Positions 10,971 through 22,593 of a DNA stretch of 64,000 nt are shown here, one piece after another. Numbering within the stretch: the stretch's first letter is position 1; each line of letters starts with the position of its first letter. Both the position numbers and the translations under genes were made by a program. This stretch comes from Tetrastigma voinierianum. Taxonomy: Eukaryota > Streptophyta > Magnoliopsida > Vitales > Vitaceae. Under the pieces are notes generated by a model. The model searched no databases. It was given only the letters and a program-made list of their open reading frames with translations, and was not told the origin of the DNA. The stretch covers positions 275,047 to 339,046 of the forward strand of contig JAEQBH010004408.1 in assembly GCA_016808115.1 (NCBI GenBank), given 5' to 3'.

Positions 10971-11680
10971 ACTCACGCACTTCAAGAAGGTCTAAGCTAT
11001 GTAACTCTACGAGATATCCGGGAGGCATTAGCCTGACATAAGTTCGCAGATACTGGGAGATCCGACAATTATAAGTCCGGGACAAGTATAAGAATAAGCT
11101 CGATATATATGTCCTTTCGGGGAGATCTCGACACATATACGCTTATGCAAGTACATGTGTCCTGTGATAGACTTGAACAAGCATAATGTCACATAGCACG
11201 AATATGTAAGTATAAGTCAGCCAGATGAATTGATGAAAAATTATATGTATTAGTGTGCATATCTATTACCGTTATATGCCTCTATAAATGATAAATATAT
11301 GTTTCGATAATATAAGCCTCACTGGGTTAGTTTATGCCGTGGTTTTGAACTGTAGGTACAGAGAAGACGTCCAGACTTTCGTATAACACAAGCCAAGACA
11401 CACCAGTAGTGGCTCATTTCATGGTAGGTTCCGGGCGCTTGATCGTAAACGTAAAAGTACAATTTTGCATATGTAAATGGGACCCGCACTGTAGTATATG
11501 ACACTATAAACACCACTACGGTGGTAGCTTTATTTCGTATCTTTTGATATATGAGATTTTGATTCAAGAGTAAGACTAAATTCCACTAATGTCGAAAAAA
11601 ACGTAAAGAGTCCCATTGTACCCCACCTCGACCCAGTCGGGATCCGCCTATTCGTCGGATCGGAACTCATGGGTGATTCA

Positions 11681-12746
11681 GAGAATTGATAATGTGAAAG
11701 CACCTAACAAAAAGATGTGAGTGGCCTCCAAGGTGATCTCAATCGAAAAGATAATCAAGTAGCATTCCATCACCAGATTGGCCAACGCTAGAGGTAGCGA
11801 GATGATTCCTCTCCACACAACCCAATCCCAAGGGAGTGCATGAATTGAGCTATTTCAAGAACTCGCCCCAAAAATGGATGAAGTAAAGGTCATATCACTT
11901 TCAGGAGTGGTAAAGAAACTGGAAGCAACTGTCCAAACCTATCGAGAAGGCCAACCGTGAAAAGGAAATGGAGTCGATCAAATAATATTAAAGAAGATTC
12001 AATGAAGAAAGCATGTCTCTCCATTTCCTCAAGCTCTAAAAGGCAAAGAAGGCCTTCAAGCAAAGCTGAATTTTGGAAGCAAGCATATGTGAAGGTCAAC
12101 ATCCCAATCGCCTTACATGATTAACAGTCCCAACCTATGCCAAATTCTAAAGACATGTACACGCTAAGAGGTTGAATGGTTGATAAGAGGGCCTCCTAAC
12201 ATAGCAAGTGAGCTCTATCATTCAATGCAAGACCCCGTGAAATACAAAGATCCGGTGGTCCCCAATCATTTCAGTCAACATCGAGGGAGACTCAGATAAG
12301 GCACCGCCGGATTCGGGAAGCTGTCAACCCACCGCCATACCGCGCATGCGCAGCCTGGGGAGCAAGCCTACCAACATCACTCTATCCTTAGCTGATCAAT
12401 CAAATAAAAATTCCTAAAGGTATAGTTGAGGATGTTTTGGTGAAGGTAGACAAATTTTATTATCCGGTGGACTTCGTAGTTCTCGATACGGAGTCCGGTG
12501 GCAGAGGGCACTAACCAAGTGCCCATCATACATGGGAGGCCATTTTTGGACACATCTAATGCCATAATCAATTGCCGGAATGGAGTCATGCAGCTTACCT
12601 TTGGCAATATGACTTTGGAGCTTAATATTTTCCACCCAGGCGCCAAGCCACAACCGCCAGAGAGCAGGAGCAGAATCGGGGATGAAGTCACCTTAGATTG
12701 GGCTCCAAAGGTGAGCACGTTGCTCACAAACTCGCAGAGGAACTGA
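11681..12746 (+). pseudogene. gag C-terminus and aspartic protease of A1 (broken)
   Basis: Gag resumes at 11,681 after Z1 and runs with frameshifts to about 12,190. The protease follows. A DSGS at about 12,310-12,321 fits the catalytic D-S/T-G of retroviral-type aspartic proteases, though the next residues have drifted. Downstream is KPTNITLSLADQS at about 12,366-12,403 and, after a one-base shift, IPKGIVEDVLVKVDKFYYPV at about 12,409-12,470, then VPIIHGRPFLDTSNAIINC in the frame opened at 12,498. These are typical of the protease region of plant Athila-like gypsy elements. The protease would cut the Gag-Pol polyprotein inside the particle. The frame ends at 12,746 and no reverse transcriptase follows. 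Confidence 0.82.
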
Positions 12747-13250
12747 ACACAGAATCCATAGCATGATGAAGAATTAATCGCAGATCAAATACCCTCCAAA
12801 GACTATCGATTCCCCCAAAGACTACCAGCACAGAGGTTGCAAAGGTAGGCTGGTCAACCTCCCACTACAGCCACCACGGTATTACATGGAGGACTCTCCT
12901 CCTCGAATCTCCATGAACCGTAAGGGTTACCTGAATAGAGGGTTTCAAAGAACATAGAAGCCACTCCAATTTTGTTAGATTTTATCTTATTTTATTTTAT
13001 TTTACTTGATTTCTTTAATTTTTCTTCTTAGATTTTCTAATTTTTACTACACCTTTTATTAGATTAATTTTCATTTTTATGCAATTTTTTAAAATTTGCT
13101 TGTGTTTATTTTTGCAGGCTTTTTTTTGCTTAATTTTTAGAGTAGAAGGCAAAGTATGGAATTTCCTAGCCTCATGAGTATTTCAGCAGCCTCTATGAAA
13201 TCTTTCTTGCCACTATTCATCTATGTGCACTGCTCATATATTGTCAATGT

Positions 13251-13254
<4 letters not shown>

Positions 13255-13304
<50 letters not shown>
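13255..13304. repeat. (AT)n microsatellite
   Basis: About 25 AT units, followed by an (AAT)n tract at 13,339-13,360 and another at 13,380-13,392. Confidence 0.95.
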
Positions 13305-13310
<6 letters not shown>

Positions 13311-14864
13311 AAATTTTGTCTTGAAATGAAAATATATAAAATAATAATAATAATAATAATTTTTCTTTGAAAATAAAAAAATAATAATAATAAAATAAAT
13401 TTCGCACACTGAAAGCTGCAGTCGCGATATTTTCGCAGCCCGCCCACTTTTCGCAGAACCCAATTTTGCTTCGGGCCATAACTTTCATTCGAACCCGTTT
13501 TAGGCCTTTTTGGTACCGTTGGAAAGCTTAGAAAATGTAGAATCCAAATATAGCCAGAAAGAACACTTTTGAAATTATTATGAATGTTTAATTTTCAAAA
13601 TTCTCCAACTGGTCACTTTTTTCCTCTCTTTTCTTCTCCTAACTTGTTTATTTGAAGCCCAAACGGAGTGAATAAGGTGTCGATGGAAAGCTTGTGAAGT
13701 ATCCTATCCAACAACGAAATATCATCAAGGAGGTAAATACTTCTTCTCTAATTTTCAACTGAGCCCCATTGCATAATGTGACATTAGGGTCAGTGAGAGT
13801 TAGCTATGAAGTGGCGCATTTATTTATGTTTTTGTTACTATTTTGAGCAAGCCCGCTGATGTCAGTGGCACGCTGTTTTTGCAGTCATATACTATACTGT
13901 ACCTTACTTTTTCAAAAATTACACCCTTTTTTTTTGTGTTTTGCCTAGCCTGGGGTTTGAAAAATTAAACCACTATCCAATTTTATTTATGTTAGATTGG
14001 TTCCATGCCTGGTTGAGTGGATGATCACTGAACTCGTTTTTGACCATTTTCTCCACCTTAGCTGCACTTTACACACCATGGCACATCAAGCTCGAACAAT
14101 AGGCCGAAAAACTACCTTAGCCTCCTAAAACTCACAAACTCATCCTAGTTTCGCTGACCAACTCTTAATAGGTTAAGGACCTATGAATGAAGGTCAATGT
14201 CTTCCAAAATAAAAAGCAAAGAGAAAAGATGAGTGTCAAAAGAAAAGAAAGAAAAAAATTGCAACGCTACTAAACCCGAAAGTAATCTGGCCCGGGGTAA
14301 GGCATGAGAAGCCTTTAAAGCCCTAAGTAATAAGCCACCTGTCGGGAGTCACTCCGACTTAGAGCTCGCTATACGGGTGGACGCTTAGGTTTGGGCCGAG
14401 TCTTCAGAAAAGCCGGAGTTTCGAAATCATTTGAAGTCCGAGGTGAAACCTGAAGAGTTAGTGGTCGAAAGATCCTTATGACTTGATGCCCTAAGCCTTA
14501 ATTGGTTGGGAGTCATTAGTAGATCCCCTTTACATGGACTTTGGTGGAATAAGAGTGGGTCCTTATCTATTTAGGTTGGTTAGTGTCCTAAGTGTAGGCA
14601 GTAGCTTAGTTGGGGGGAGAGTGCAGTTCGGTAGTTTATTGTTGAGAACTGATCAAACAAACACTTAGGTTTTGGTGGAAGTCTCTGGTTGATTCACCAA
14701 GAGGGAGGCTCTTTTGATACTCAATTTTGTATGGTATTCATTCTCTCGAGATAGTTATTAGGCAAGGGTTTCAAGTGATTCATCAGGTTAGGCATTACTC
14801 ATTCACAACCTTGAAAGGTTCATCAACAATATAGTAAGGTCTTTTTTTTTTTTACATACTGACG

Positions 14865-14934
<70 letters not shown>
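14865..14934. repeat. Poly-A (43) next to poly-T (27): perfect A/T palindrome
   Basis: Forty-three A residues run directly into twenty-seven T residues. The strand can fold on itself into a perfect hairpin. Confidence 0.9.
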
Positions 14935-14938
<4 letters not shown>

Positions 14939-14991
14939 ATATATTAAGTCTTTTTCTTCCATTGCCAAGGGACCAGCAATGTGTAGGTCAG

Positions 14992-16340
14992 TGATTAGTG
15001 CTCAAAAGTGCTATTTAAGCCCGTTTATAGTAGATTTTGAGTACTTTTGTGTACTAATCAAAGATAATTAACCCAATTGGCACATTGCTGTCTCTACTAT
15101 GCTACTTCACTGACGCATTTGATGGAAAATTTTGCAGCTTACAAGCTATTTGGCGCCAAAATCTGTTGAGAGAGTCAAACAATCCAAGAACGAAGAATTC
15201 GAGTCAAATCTCGCATTGCATTAGGAGACCGTATGAAAGAATACAAAAATGCCAAGAAATTGGAGCTGCAGGAAAAATTTCGCAGGTTACACTGTTCATC
15301 CTGCGAAATTTCCATCATGCAGCACTGTTCATGTCTCCTGCACACTGTTCACTTCTCACACACTATTCCTCGCCGCCCCATTCAAGTTCTCACTTTTGTC
15401 TTCTCTTGATTTCCTTCCCATTTTGTCCTTGCAACGCTTAATTGCTTTTGTTGATTTTGGCACTCATACACTGCAGTGGCTATATAAGCCAATCATACTA
15501 TAACAAGAGACTTTTTTTTCCACGAACTTTGGCGAATGGCTCCAGCTTTTCCGCTTTTCTTTCTCTCTCCCATTTTCCTTTTCATTTTTCTTCCATCTTT
15601 TTCTACGCTCAACACCCTCGAGGATGACAACTCAAGGGATGGTTGGCTAAACCCTCCATCCTTTAAAGAGGAGGGCTACTGGTACCGCTGAGGTAAATGA
15701 TTGTTCTCCCAGATGGATGTGCAAGCATTTATGGTATTTATGTCTCTCGTTTCTCACAAATAATAGGCTTAAACTTTAAATATACCCTAATTAACCTCTG
15801 TATTTGGCAAAAGGTTCGCTGGATGCTTATTGCCAGATCCACCGATACGTGTTGCTGTCCCTCTATTAGTTACTATAGGTAGGTTTAGGAGGCGTGTTTC
15901 ACTGCCCGGGGAGATTATGTTTATTAAATGCCATTTTCCAAAAGGGAAATTATAAGGTTTAGTTTTTAAAGCTAAATGAAGATCCGGTTCGGGAAATGAC
16001 TATAGGTCACCCTCCCCAACGCGAGGAAAGGACCCGAGAATCCTCATTTACCGCACGACCCTCAAACCCGCAGAGCCCACGTTTCAAGGAGTTCTTTTTC
16101 TTATTTTATTTCGCTTATTTTCGCTTCCAAACATTCACCTCCACCTGCTTCATTTACAAAAACCCTAAATCCAAAGGAAATTCACCATTTTGAATCACCG
16201 CAAATCATTTGTTCGAAGAAAACCCATCCTCGTGTTCGACCTAGAATCGCTATATATCAAGCAAGAGTTTTGCTACCAGTAGGAACCCTAAAGATATAAA
16301 TTTAGCTGATTTTCGCAGCCAACTACTATGGCACGAATCA
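14992..16340 (+). mobile_element. 3' LTR of A1
   Basis: 1,349 bp from TGATTAGTGCTCAAAA to CACGAATCA, followed by the duplication TGTAT. Contains TATATAAG at 15,481. Aligns with 4,332-5,114 except for the block missing there, and with LTR B over its full length. Confidence 0.87.
15480..15488 (+). promoter_or_regulatory. TATA box of A1 3' LTR
   Basis: CTATATAAGCC in the LTR, at the same relative place as in LTR B. Confidence 0.55.
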
Positions 16341-16345
16341 TGTAT
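16341..16345. repeat. Target-site duplication TGTAT, right side of A1
   Basis: Matches 4,327-4,331 exactly. Confidence 0.88.
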
Positions 16346-17157
16346 CAATTCTGATCTCTCGTATGGTTTTTTCTTATGATGAAAAGATCTGACCTGTTAC
16401 CTAGATCTAATCAAGGAGATGGAGAATTTCATAAGATTTGAAGGATGAGATACCAGTTAAATTGGAAAAGGCTTGCAATATCCTGTCTATAGGGGCTAGA
16501 ATTTTTCAATCCTAAGAGTTGGGTGTGAAGTACTGGAAAGAAAAAATACTCAGATCTTAGAAAGAGAATTATATCTTACAAGTAACTAATTAGACTCATG
16601 TATCTTGAAGGAACATGAATTTCTAATTAATGAAATGTATATTTTATGGAGGAATCCAAACTATACTACATTGCATCTTTGGAAAATTCAGCTTTCCAAC
16701 TAATGGCTGAATTATGAATGAAAATGATGCAGAAATTGATAATTGTACACCGGTCTATTTCCCAGTGTTTTCTTTACTCAATGAACTCTCAAATCCCACT
16801 TACATTAAATTATTTATGTATAATATTAAAATTCGGATTAGTATTACTTTCCTTTAGTTTAAACAAATCATTTTTAAACATTGGAGTTCAAATAGTAAGG
16901 ACTGGAGTAGACGGGGCAATTGATTTTTGATTTATCATCAACTCGTGGGAATGATATCCTGACATAAATCCACTTTGCTACTTTTATATTCCTTGTGCAC
17001 TCAGAGTGATCTAGACTAAAATCAATTTTTAATGGACACATACTTTTATCAAATTTAGTCTAACAAGCTGCATTCTAGCTAGGTACCGAAAAGTCTTTGG
17101 ATGGAACTGCTAATTACTTCATCAGATTTGGTCTATGTAAAAATCAAATAACAAATA

Positions 17158-18010
17158 TTTTTGGAATGTCGTGACATAATTTTGTTATTTGTTACGCATT
17201 GTGTCAGTGATGCCTTTTGTTCACTTCTAAGCACTTTCAATTTATGTCACGATCTAGCTTCCAATTGTCACACAAAGATTTATGCCTTCGCCATTATGTC
17301 ATGATATAATTTTCTACATCGCAAAATATTCTTCAGATATTCTCAACTTTTGTTACTGAACAATAAATGTCTTGTCGCAACAGAAGTTCATCTTAATCTT
17401 GTTGTGTTTGTCGCAACATAAAACTGGCCGCGACAAAGTCTTCTGCCTTTCAATGTTGACTTTGAATTTTGTGTCATGACATATCAGGTTTTTATTCGAC
17501 ATATATCCCGCCTTTGATCTTGTCACATGCTGAAATGTTCGTCGCACATAAAAACATTTGTCAATGACAAACTTGTCTTATTACTCGCCATTTTTTGTCA
17601 ATGACAAAGCTCTTCTACCATCTTCATTTCTTTATGCTGCAATGTAGCTGTTAATGTCATAAAGTTCCACTGCCATTTGCTTTGATCAATGTCGTGACAG
17701 AGTAAGGAATGTCATGACATTCTTCTTCAAGAACTTCCAGTAATGTCACGACCTATAAATCCTTGTCGGTTGAAGTTCTTTTTATCTTCTAATTTCTTTT
17801 ATGTCTCAACACTCACTTTGTCGCAACATTTATCAATCAATCTCTCTCATATTATGTCGCCATGCAGCTGAGAGATGTCATGACAATCTTCATTTATAGC
17901 TGAAGTTCAAATTTTGATCTTTGTTGCATAAAACGCTGCTTGTTGCGACATAGCTTATGTTAGTTCTATTGGAGATTATGTGGTGACATTCTCAAACTAT
18001 GTCGACATTG
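17158..18010. repeat. Palindrome array, start-side part of X-minus
   Basis: Same family as 2,640-3,610, here more decayed: TGTCGTGACATAA, ATGTCATGACATTC, TTGTCGCAACATA and TGTCATGACAATC. It is joined to the X-minus start at 18,174. Confidence 0.75.
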
Positions 18011-18174
18011 CCTGCCAATTTTTTTTCTACTTTTCATTGAACTGCCTCTTTTTCATTTAATGCCCGCAAAACACAAAGTTGGCGTAAATATTCCATAATT
18101 CAAATTTTAAAATGAATCCTAAACTCTAGAAATGTGCTAGAAAATTGACTAAAATTACGAGTTTAGACTCATCA

Positions 18175-20034
18175 ATAACTAATTCTGCAAAGCGATACCC
18201 CGTATAGCGATGCTTCAAGGATAGGTCCGAGATGTGCTAATGCAAGATGGTAAAGTTTGACCAATGCATCTAGGTAGTTGAGTCATGAGCGAAATTATCC
18301 TACTCATGACCTAGAGTTGGCTGCGATAGTATTTGCTTTGAAAATATGGCGACACTACTTATCTGGGGAAAAGTGTAGAGTTTACATAAACCATAAGAGT
18401 CTCAAGTACCTGCTAACCTAGAAAGAGTTGAATTTGAGGTAGCGGAGGTGGTTAGAGTTGTTTAAAGACTATGACTGCATAGTTGATTACCATCCCAGGA
18501 AAGCCAATGTGGTGGTTGATGCCTTAAGCAGAGTGCACAATACCAACACAATGATCGGAGAATAACAAATTGATGGAGATTTACTGTAGATCAATTAAGA
18601 GCTCAACTCGTCTTAACCGTATGATTATAGATGCTCAAAATAATGATAAAGAGTTGCAGGAAAAGATTCAGCTGATCAAAGATGGAGTCGAGAGTGAGTT
18701 TTCGGTAAAAGACGATGGGAGCTTGATTTCGGAGATAGATTATGTGTGCCAGTTGACAGTGAGATGAAGAAAGAGTTGTTACATGAAGCTCATAACTCAG
18801 TGTTTACCATGCATTCTGGAGGCAACAAGATGTACTAGGATTTGAAACATAACTATTGGTGGAAAGGTATGAAAAGAGATATAATGGATTATGTGTCTAA
18901 GTGTTTTACGTGTCAGCAAGTCAAAGCTGAACACCAGGTGCCATCAGGCCTATTGAATCCCATTCCAATTCCACAATGGAAATGGGATAATATAGCTATG
19001 GATTTTCGTGATTCGCTCCTCCCACGCAGGCAACATGATGCTATTGGTGATAATTGATGCACTTACCTAAGTCGGGCCTATTTTGTACCAAATCGGGATG
19101 GATTCATTTCTTAAGGGATCGACTAGTCGAAGCTATATAAAGGATGAAATTGTAAGATTTCATAGCGTGGCCTTTGTCGATAAGGCTCTGATAGAGATTC
19201 GCGATTTACGTCAAGATTATGGAAAGAGTTACAGTCAGCATTGGGTACTCATCTCAACTTCAGTACAACTTTTCACCCGCAAACATATGGACAATCGGAG
19301 AGATGAATTCAGATATTAGAAGATATGCTAAGGGGTTGTGTTATAAATTTTCCTGGAAATGGGGATAGGTATACTCCATTGAGGAAATTTGCCTATAACA
19401 ACAGCCTATCCAACGCTTATCGCATACGCCATACAAGCATCGCATGGTCTGAAATGTGACTTTATGTCGACGAGTCGGCGAGTATAAATTAATTGGACAT
19501 GATATTGTGAAGGACACATAAGAGAAAGTCTAGATAATTCAGCAAAGGTTAAAAGCTGCTAATGATCGACAGAAATATTATGCCGATTTGAAAAGGAAGG
19601 ACATTGAATATGAAGTGGGTGATAAAGTGTTCCTAAAGGTATCTCTATGAAGGAAGGTGGTTAAATTTAGGAAGAAAGGAAAGTTGAGTCCCAGATTCAT
19701 CGTCCATATGAAATTCTTAGAAAGAGTCAACCAGAGCCTATCTATCAGTTTTTCCTCCAAAGTCGTCAAGCTAAATAATGTCTTTCACGTGTTCGGGCTG
19801 AGGAGATACATATCAGATGAATCTCATGTCCTACCTATGCAAGAAGTGAAAGTACAACAGGATTTATCATACGACAGCCGAAAGCTATCCCGGTTCGAGG
19901 TGAAGCACTATGAACAAGCAAGTGCCATTAGTGAAAGTACTCCGGGCAACATCATTTTTAGGGGTGAGAGCAACATGGGAGCTAGAGGCAGAAATGAAAG
20001 CTTAGTATTCGCAACTATTTGATACAAGTAAGAA
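18175..20034 (+). pseudogene. Tekay-type chromovirus pol, RNase H to C-terminus (C1)
   Basis: The 3' half of a Ty3/gypsy pol gene in several frames. The start carries YSDAS at about 18,197 and CVLMQDGKV, the beginning of RNase H. Then come IWRHYLSGEKCRVYI and RRWLELFKDYDCIVDYHP to LSR at about 18,530. The integrase zinc-binding region shows YVSKCFTCQQVKAEHQ at 18,875-18,925, and the catalytic core follows with MDF near 19,000 and a degraded HPQT region near 19,280. A GPY/F-like module is in the frame 19,657-20,022 (KLSPRFI; VVKLNNVFHVFGLRRYISD). The tail to 20,022 sits where Tekay-type elements have a chromodomain, but it is too altered to be certain. Integrase inserts the DNA copy in the nucleus. 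The 5' half is cut off by X-minus and lies outside the window. Confidence 0.88.
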
Positions 20035-20054
20035 TTTCGATGACAAAATTTTTT

Positions 20055-20074
20055 AGGGGGGCGAGGGGGGGAAT
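20055..20074 (+). promoter_or_regulatory. Polypurine tract of C1
   Basis: AGGGGGGCGAGGGGGGGAAT ends directly at the TG of the 3' LTR. It is the usual plus-strand primer site. Confidence 0.82.
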
Positions 20075-22128
20075 TGTAACACCCCGAAGTTAACCCTAGT
20101 AGTTTAATGCATGATTAAAGGATTATTAATGGTAAAAAATATATATATATATATATATATAAAGTATTAAGTGGAATTAATTTCAAAGACCAAGGATAGA
20201 ATGGTAATTTTTTATCAAGTGAGTAGTGGGAATAAATTACGCATGAAATGCAGAATGTTGAGATAGACAAATTAATTATATGTTATGGGTGGGGGAAAAC
20301 AAATAAGAAATGAGGAACTTAAATGGGAATGGGACACTTGGGTTCTATTTTAGAACACTTTAGAAACACAAGTTAATCGAGAAACCTTATTCTAAGGGTA
20401 TGGCCGATAGGGGAAAATGAGGGAAAAGGAAAAAGAGAAAAAGAAAGAGAAGAAAGGGAAGAAAACCTATCTTTCTAGTGGTCAATTCCTCACCATTTTG
20501 CTTCAACATTCCAAGGTTTGTAGCAAAGGAAAAGAGGAGACGTGAAAGAAGGAAATGAGGAGTTAGAGCCTGGGGGTGACTAAGAAATAGGTACAGCCCC
20601 TTTGAAGATCAATCATTATGGCTTGTGTTGTTGGTAATTGCTATTTGGTTTGTGGTCCTCAATTGAGCTTTAGTATAAGGAAATGTTGAGGCTTGGGGGA
20701 GATGTCGTAAAATATTTCCCCAAACCCTAAGTGAATTATTTGGTCACACCCTGCCTAGAGTAATTCCGATTTAGAAATTCCATTTGAGAGGAAACCTAAG
20801 ACCGTGACCACATTTTCCAAAGAGAGCCTAAAGTATTAATATGACTTATGACTCTTGAATTTGGGTCTAAAGACCACATCGGGTTATGTTTTGAAAACAT
20901 AGCAATTTCTAATTGTTTAGACATGTCTTGGACTTTTTGGTGCTCGAAATTAGATTATTCTAATTTGAGAAGAACCCTTAGAACCTGTAGCTTCAAATGA
21001 GTAGAAGGAACTATTGTCAAATTATGGAGTTAAGACCCTGAAATTGAATTCACAATCTGCTACTGCTGTAAATCTGGCAACATACTAGTTTGGCATTAAA
21101 ATTGGCACTGAGTTTGGATGATTCAATTGGAGTGATTCTAATTTTTTAGTAAAATAGATTCATAGAGGAACAATTTACAAGGAGGAAGCATGTTGAGATT
21201 TCGAACTCATTGTACCTAAAAAAAAAGTGAATTCGGACCCTGTTTTGGGAAATGATTTTCATGTCCTTTCCTATAGGATTTTGAGACATCCAAATGTCTC
21301 TTATATACTCCCAAAGTATTAATGGAGATGGTTTTGTATGAAAATAAGTTAGTATAACTTAGCTAAGTGAGATAAAGAAATTAACCTAAAAGTTATATGA
21401 TTTAATTTAAATAATATGGAATAAATAGAATGGAATTATAGGTTGACATGAATTCTAGCCATGTGAAGAAAAGATAATACATGTATAGTTGCTATATAAA
21501 GAAGCATAGAGTACATTCATATGATGATAAGAGATATGTGAAAGTAATCTTTATGAAGAAGAGAATAATGGATAGTGAATATCTTATATGCATACATGAT
21601 AACAATAGTTATTCATGTATATGGGATATGTACTGAAAACGTAATAAAATTGATTGTCTGCTTATGACCAGGTAGATGGATGATGGGTGCCTATTGGTGG
21701 ATACAATGAGTTGTGAAGCATGTAGGATATAGTTTCGTCCTCGTTTGTTGATGACATGGACTGCTTAGGTCATTATAGGCCCCATTAGGGTCATACAAAG
21801 AAAGCACGATATATCATTGGTCTTATATGATAAGAACTCCTGGTACATACGCTTCTTTCAGATCCACTTTGGAATATGCAAGCAATGAAAACATGTAAAA
21901 AGAGATAAATCGGAGTATTGATAAATGAAACATGAATCATAAACATAGAAGTAATTTCTAAAATATAATGGAAATATAAAATCGAATAGTCATTAATACT
22001 ATGACTAAATGATATGGGAACTCGATAGATAAAGCAATTGTAGAAGTTAGCATAGCATATGAGGATTAACATTAAGAATTAAATTATTTAATTGCGGGTA
22101 AGTTCATTAATTATTGTAATCTCATAAG

Positions 22129-22236
<108 letters not shown>

Positions 22237-22593
22237 TTATATGCATATAAGTTGCATGAGTATTAGAATGATGATCATGGTTAATGGTCATTCATGCATA
22301 GTGATCTCACTAAAGTTTATGCTTAGTAATGGGTGTTTATCTCTGTAAAATTCGAGGAGGCGCTAGAGAACGGGACATTCCACATCAACATCGAGGGCCA
22401 TCTCAGCGATAGGTGCTCACCTACAGTGTTTCTATTTAACGTGTTACTCTGAGCAATATGTTGTATATAAACTTTTGGATACAACGAAAAGGATTTGTGA
22501 ATAATATGTAAGTGATATTTTGAACGCCTCAAATAGTGGGGTATGATAGTATGGTTTTGTAATATATGTTAAATTATATGATTATATTTTAAG

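Larger units (their letters stand above)
6655..11680 (+). mobile_element. Z1: Tekay-type LTR inserted in A1 gag
   Basis: It starts TGTAACACCCCGAAATATAC and ends near 11,680 in ATGGGTGATTCA. The end aligns with the end of Z3 (GGATCCGCC followed by a T/A-rich spacer and GGTC). The region 7,800-8,065 aligns with 20,920-21,180 in C1's 3' LTR, including GGATGATTCAATTGGA. On both sides A1 gag continues. Without LTR B it is about 3.7 kb. I see no clear target duplication (GGCCC left, GAGAA right), so a small end deletion or drift is likely. Confidence 0.72.
12747..14991 (+). other. Long non-coding 3' region of A1
   Basis: About 2.2 kb between the protease and the 3' LTR. I see no RT, RNase H or integrase motif in any frame. 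It holds T-rich stretches (12,970-13,140), an (AT)n and an (AAT)n tract, and the A/T palindrome at 14,865-14,934. The part 14,180-14,830 resembles in style the long 3' non-coding part of Athila-type elements. A purine-rich GTTGGGGGGAGAG at about 14,611 could be an old polypurine tract but is far from the LTR. Confidence 0.6.
4332..16340 (+). mobile_element. A1: Ty3/gypsy element with gag and protease only
   Basis: Both LTRs start TGATTAGTGCTCAAAA and end GAATCA, flanked by a perfect 5-bp duplication TGTAT. The order is 5' LTR 4,332-5,114, primer-binding site about 5,117, gag from 5,463, Z1 insertion 6,655-11,680, rest of gag and protease to about 12,746, long non-coding 3' part, 3' LTR 14,992-16,340. 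Without Z1 it is about 7 kb. Reverse transcriptase, RNase H and integrase are absent, so it could move only with enzymes from a relative, or has suffered an internal deletion. Confidence 0.85.
2481..17065 (+). mobile_element. X-plus: LTR of the X family inserted into X-minus, later split by A1
   Basis: The plus-strand copy starts near 2,481 (TTTAGTCCTAAACTC, matching the X-minus start) and ends near 17,065 (TTTAGTCTAACA). Without the A1 insertion (4,332-16,345) it is about 2.57 kb, close to X-minus. Because 17,066-18,174 resumes X-minus sequence, X-plus is best read as a solo LTR sitting in the palindrome array of X-minus in opposite orientation. The exact ends are uncertain by some bases and I see no clean target duplication. 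Confidence 0.68.
695..18174 (-). mobile_element. X-minus: 5' LTR of an Athila-type retrotransposon, split by nested insertions
   Basis: In minus orientation the LTR starts at 18,174 with TGATGAGTCTAAACTC and ends at 695 with GGGTCTCAACA. It is interrupted by X-plus (about 2,481-17,065). The two parts sum to roughly 2.9 kb. The part from 2,480 to 695 aligns clearly, in reverse complement, with X-plus 3,610-4,331 plus 16,346-17,000, including blocks around the motif ACTCATGGTGTGAGGAT. The order is start, palindrome array, TATA box, then the R/U5-like part. The internal region continues left out of the window. At 18,174 it abuts chromovirus pol, so X-minus was inserted into C1. Confidence 0.78.

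Noticed and set aside
10616..11136. Tyr/Leu-rich open frames on the minus strand
   Set aside because: They are shadows of the Z1 minisatellite and change frame with each unit change.
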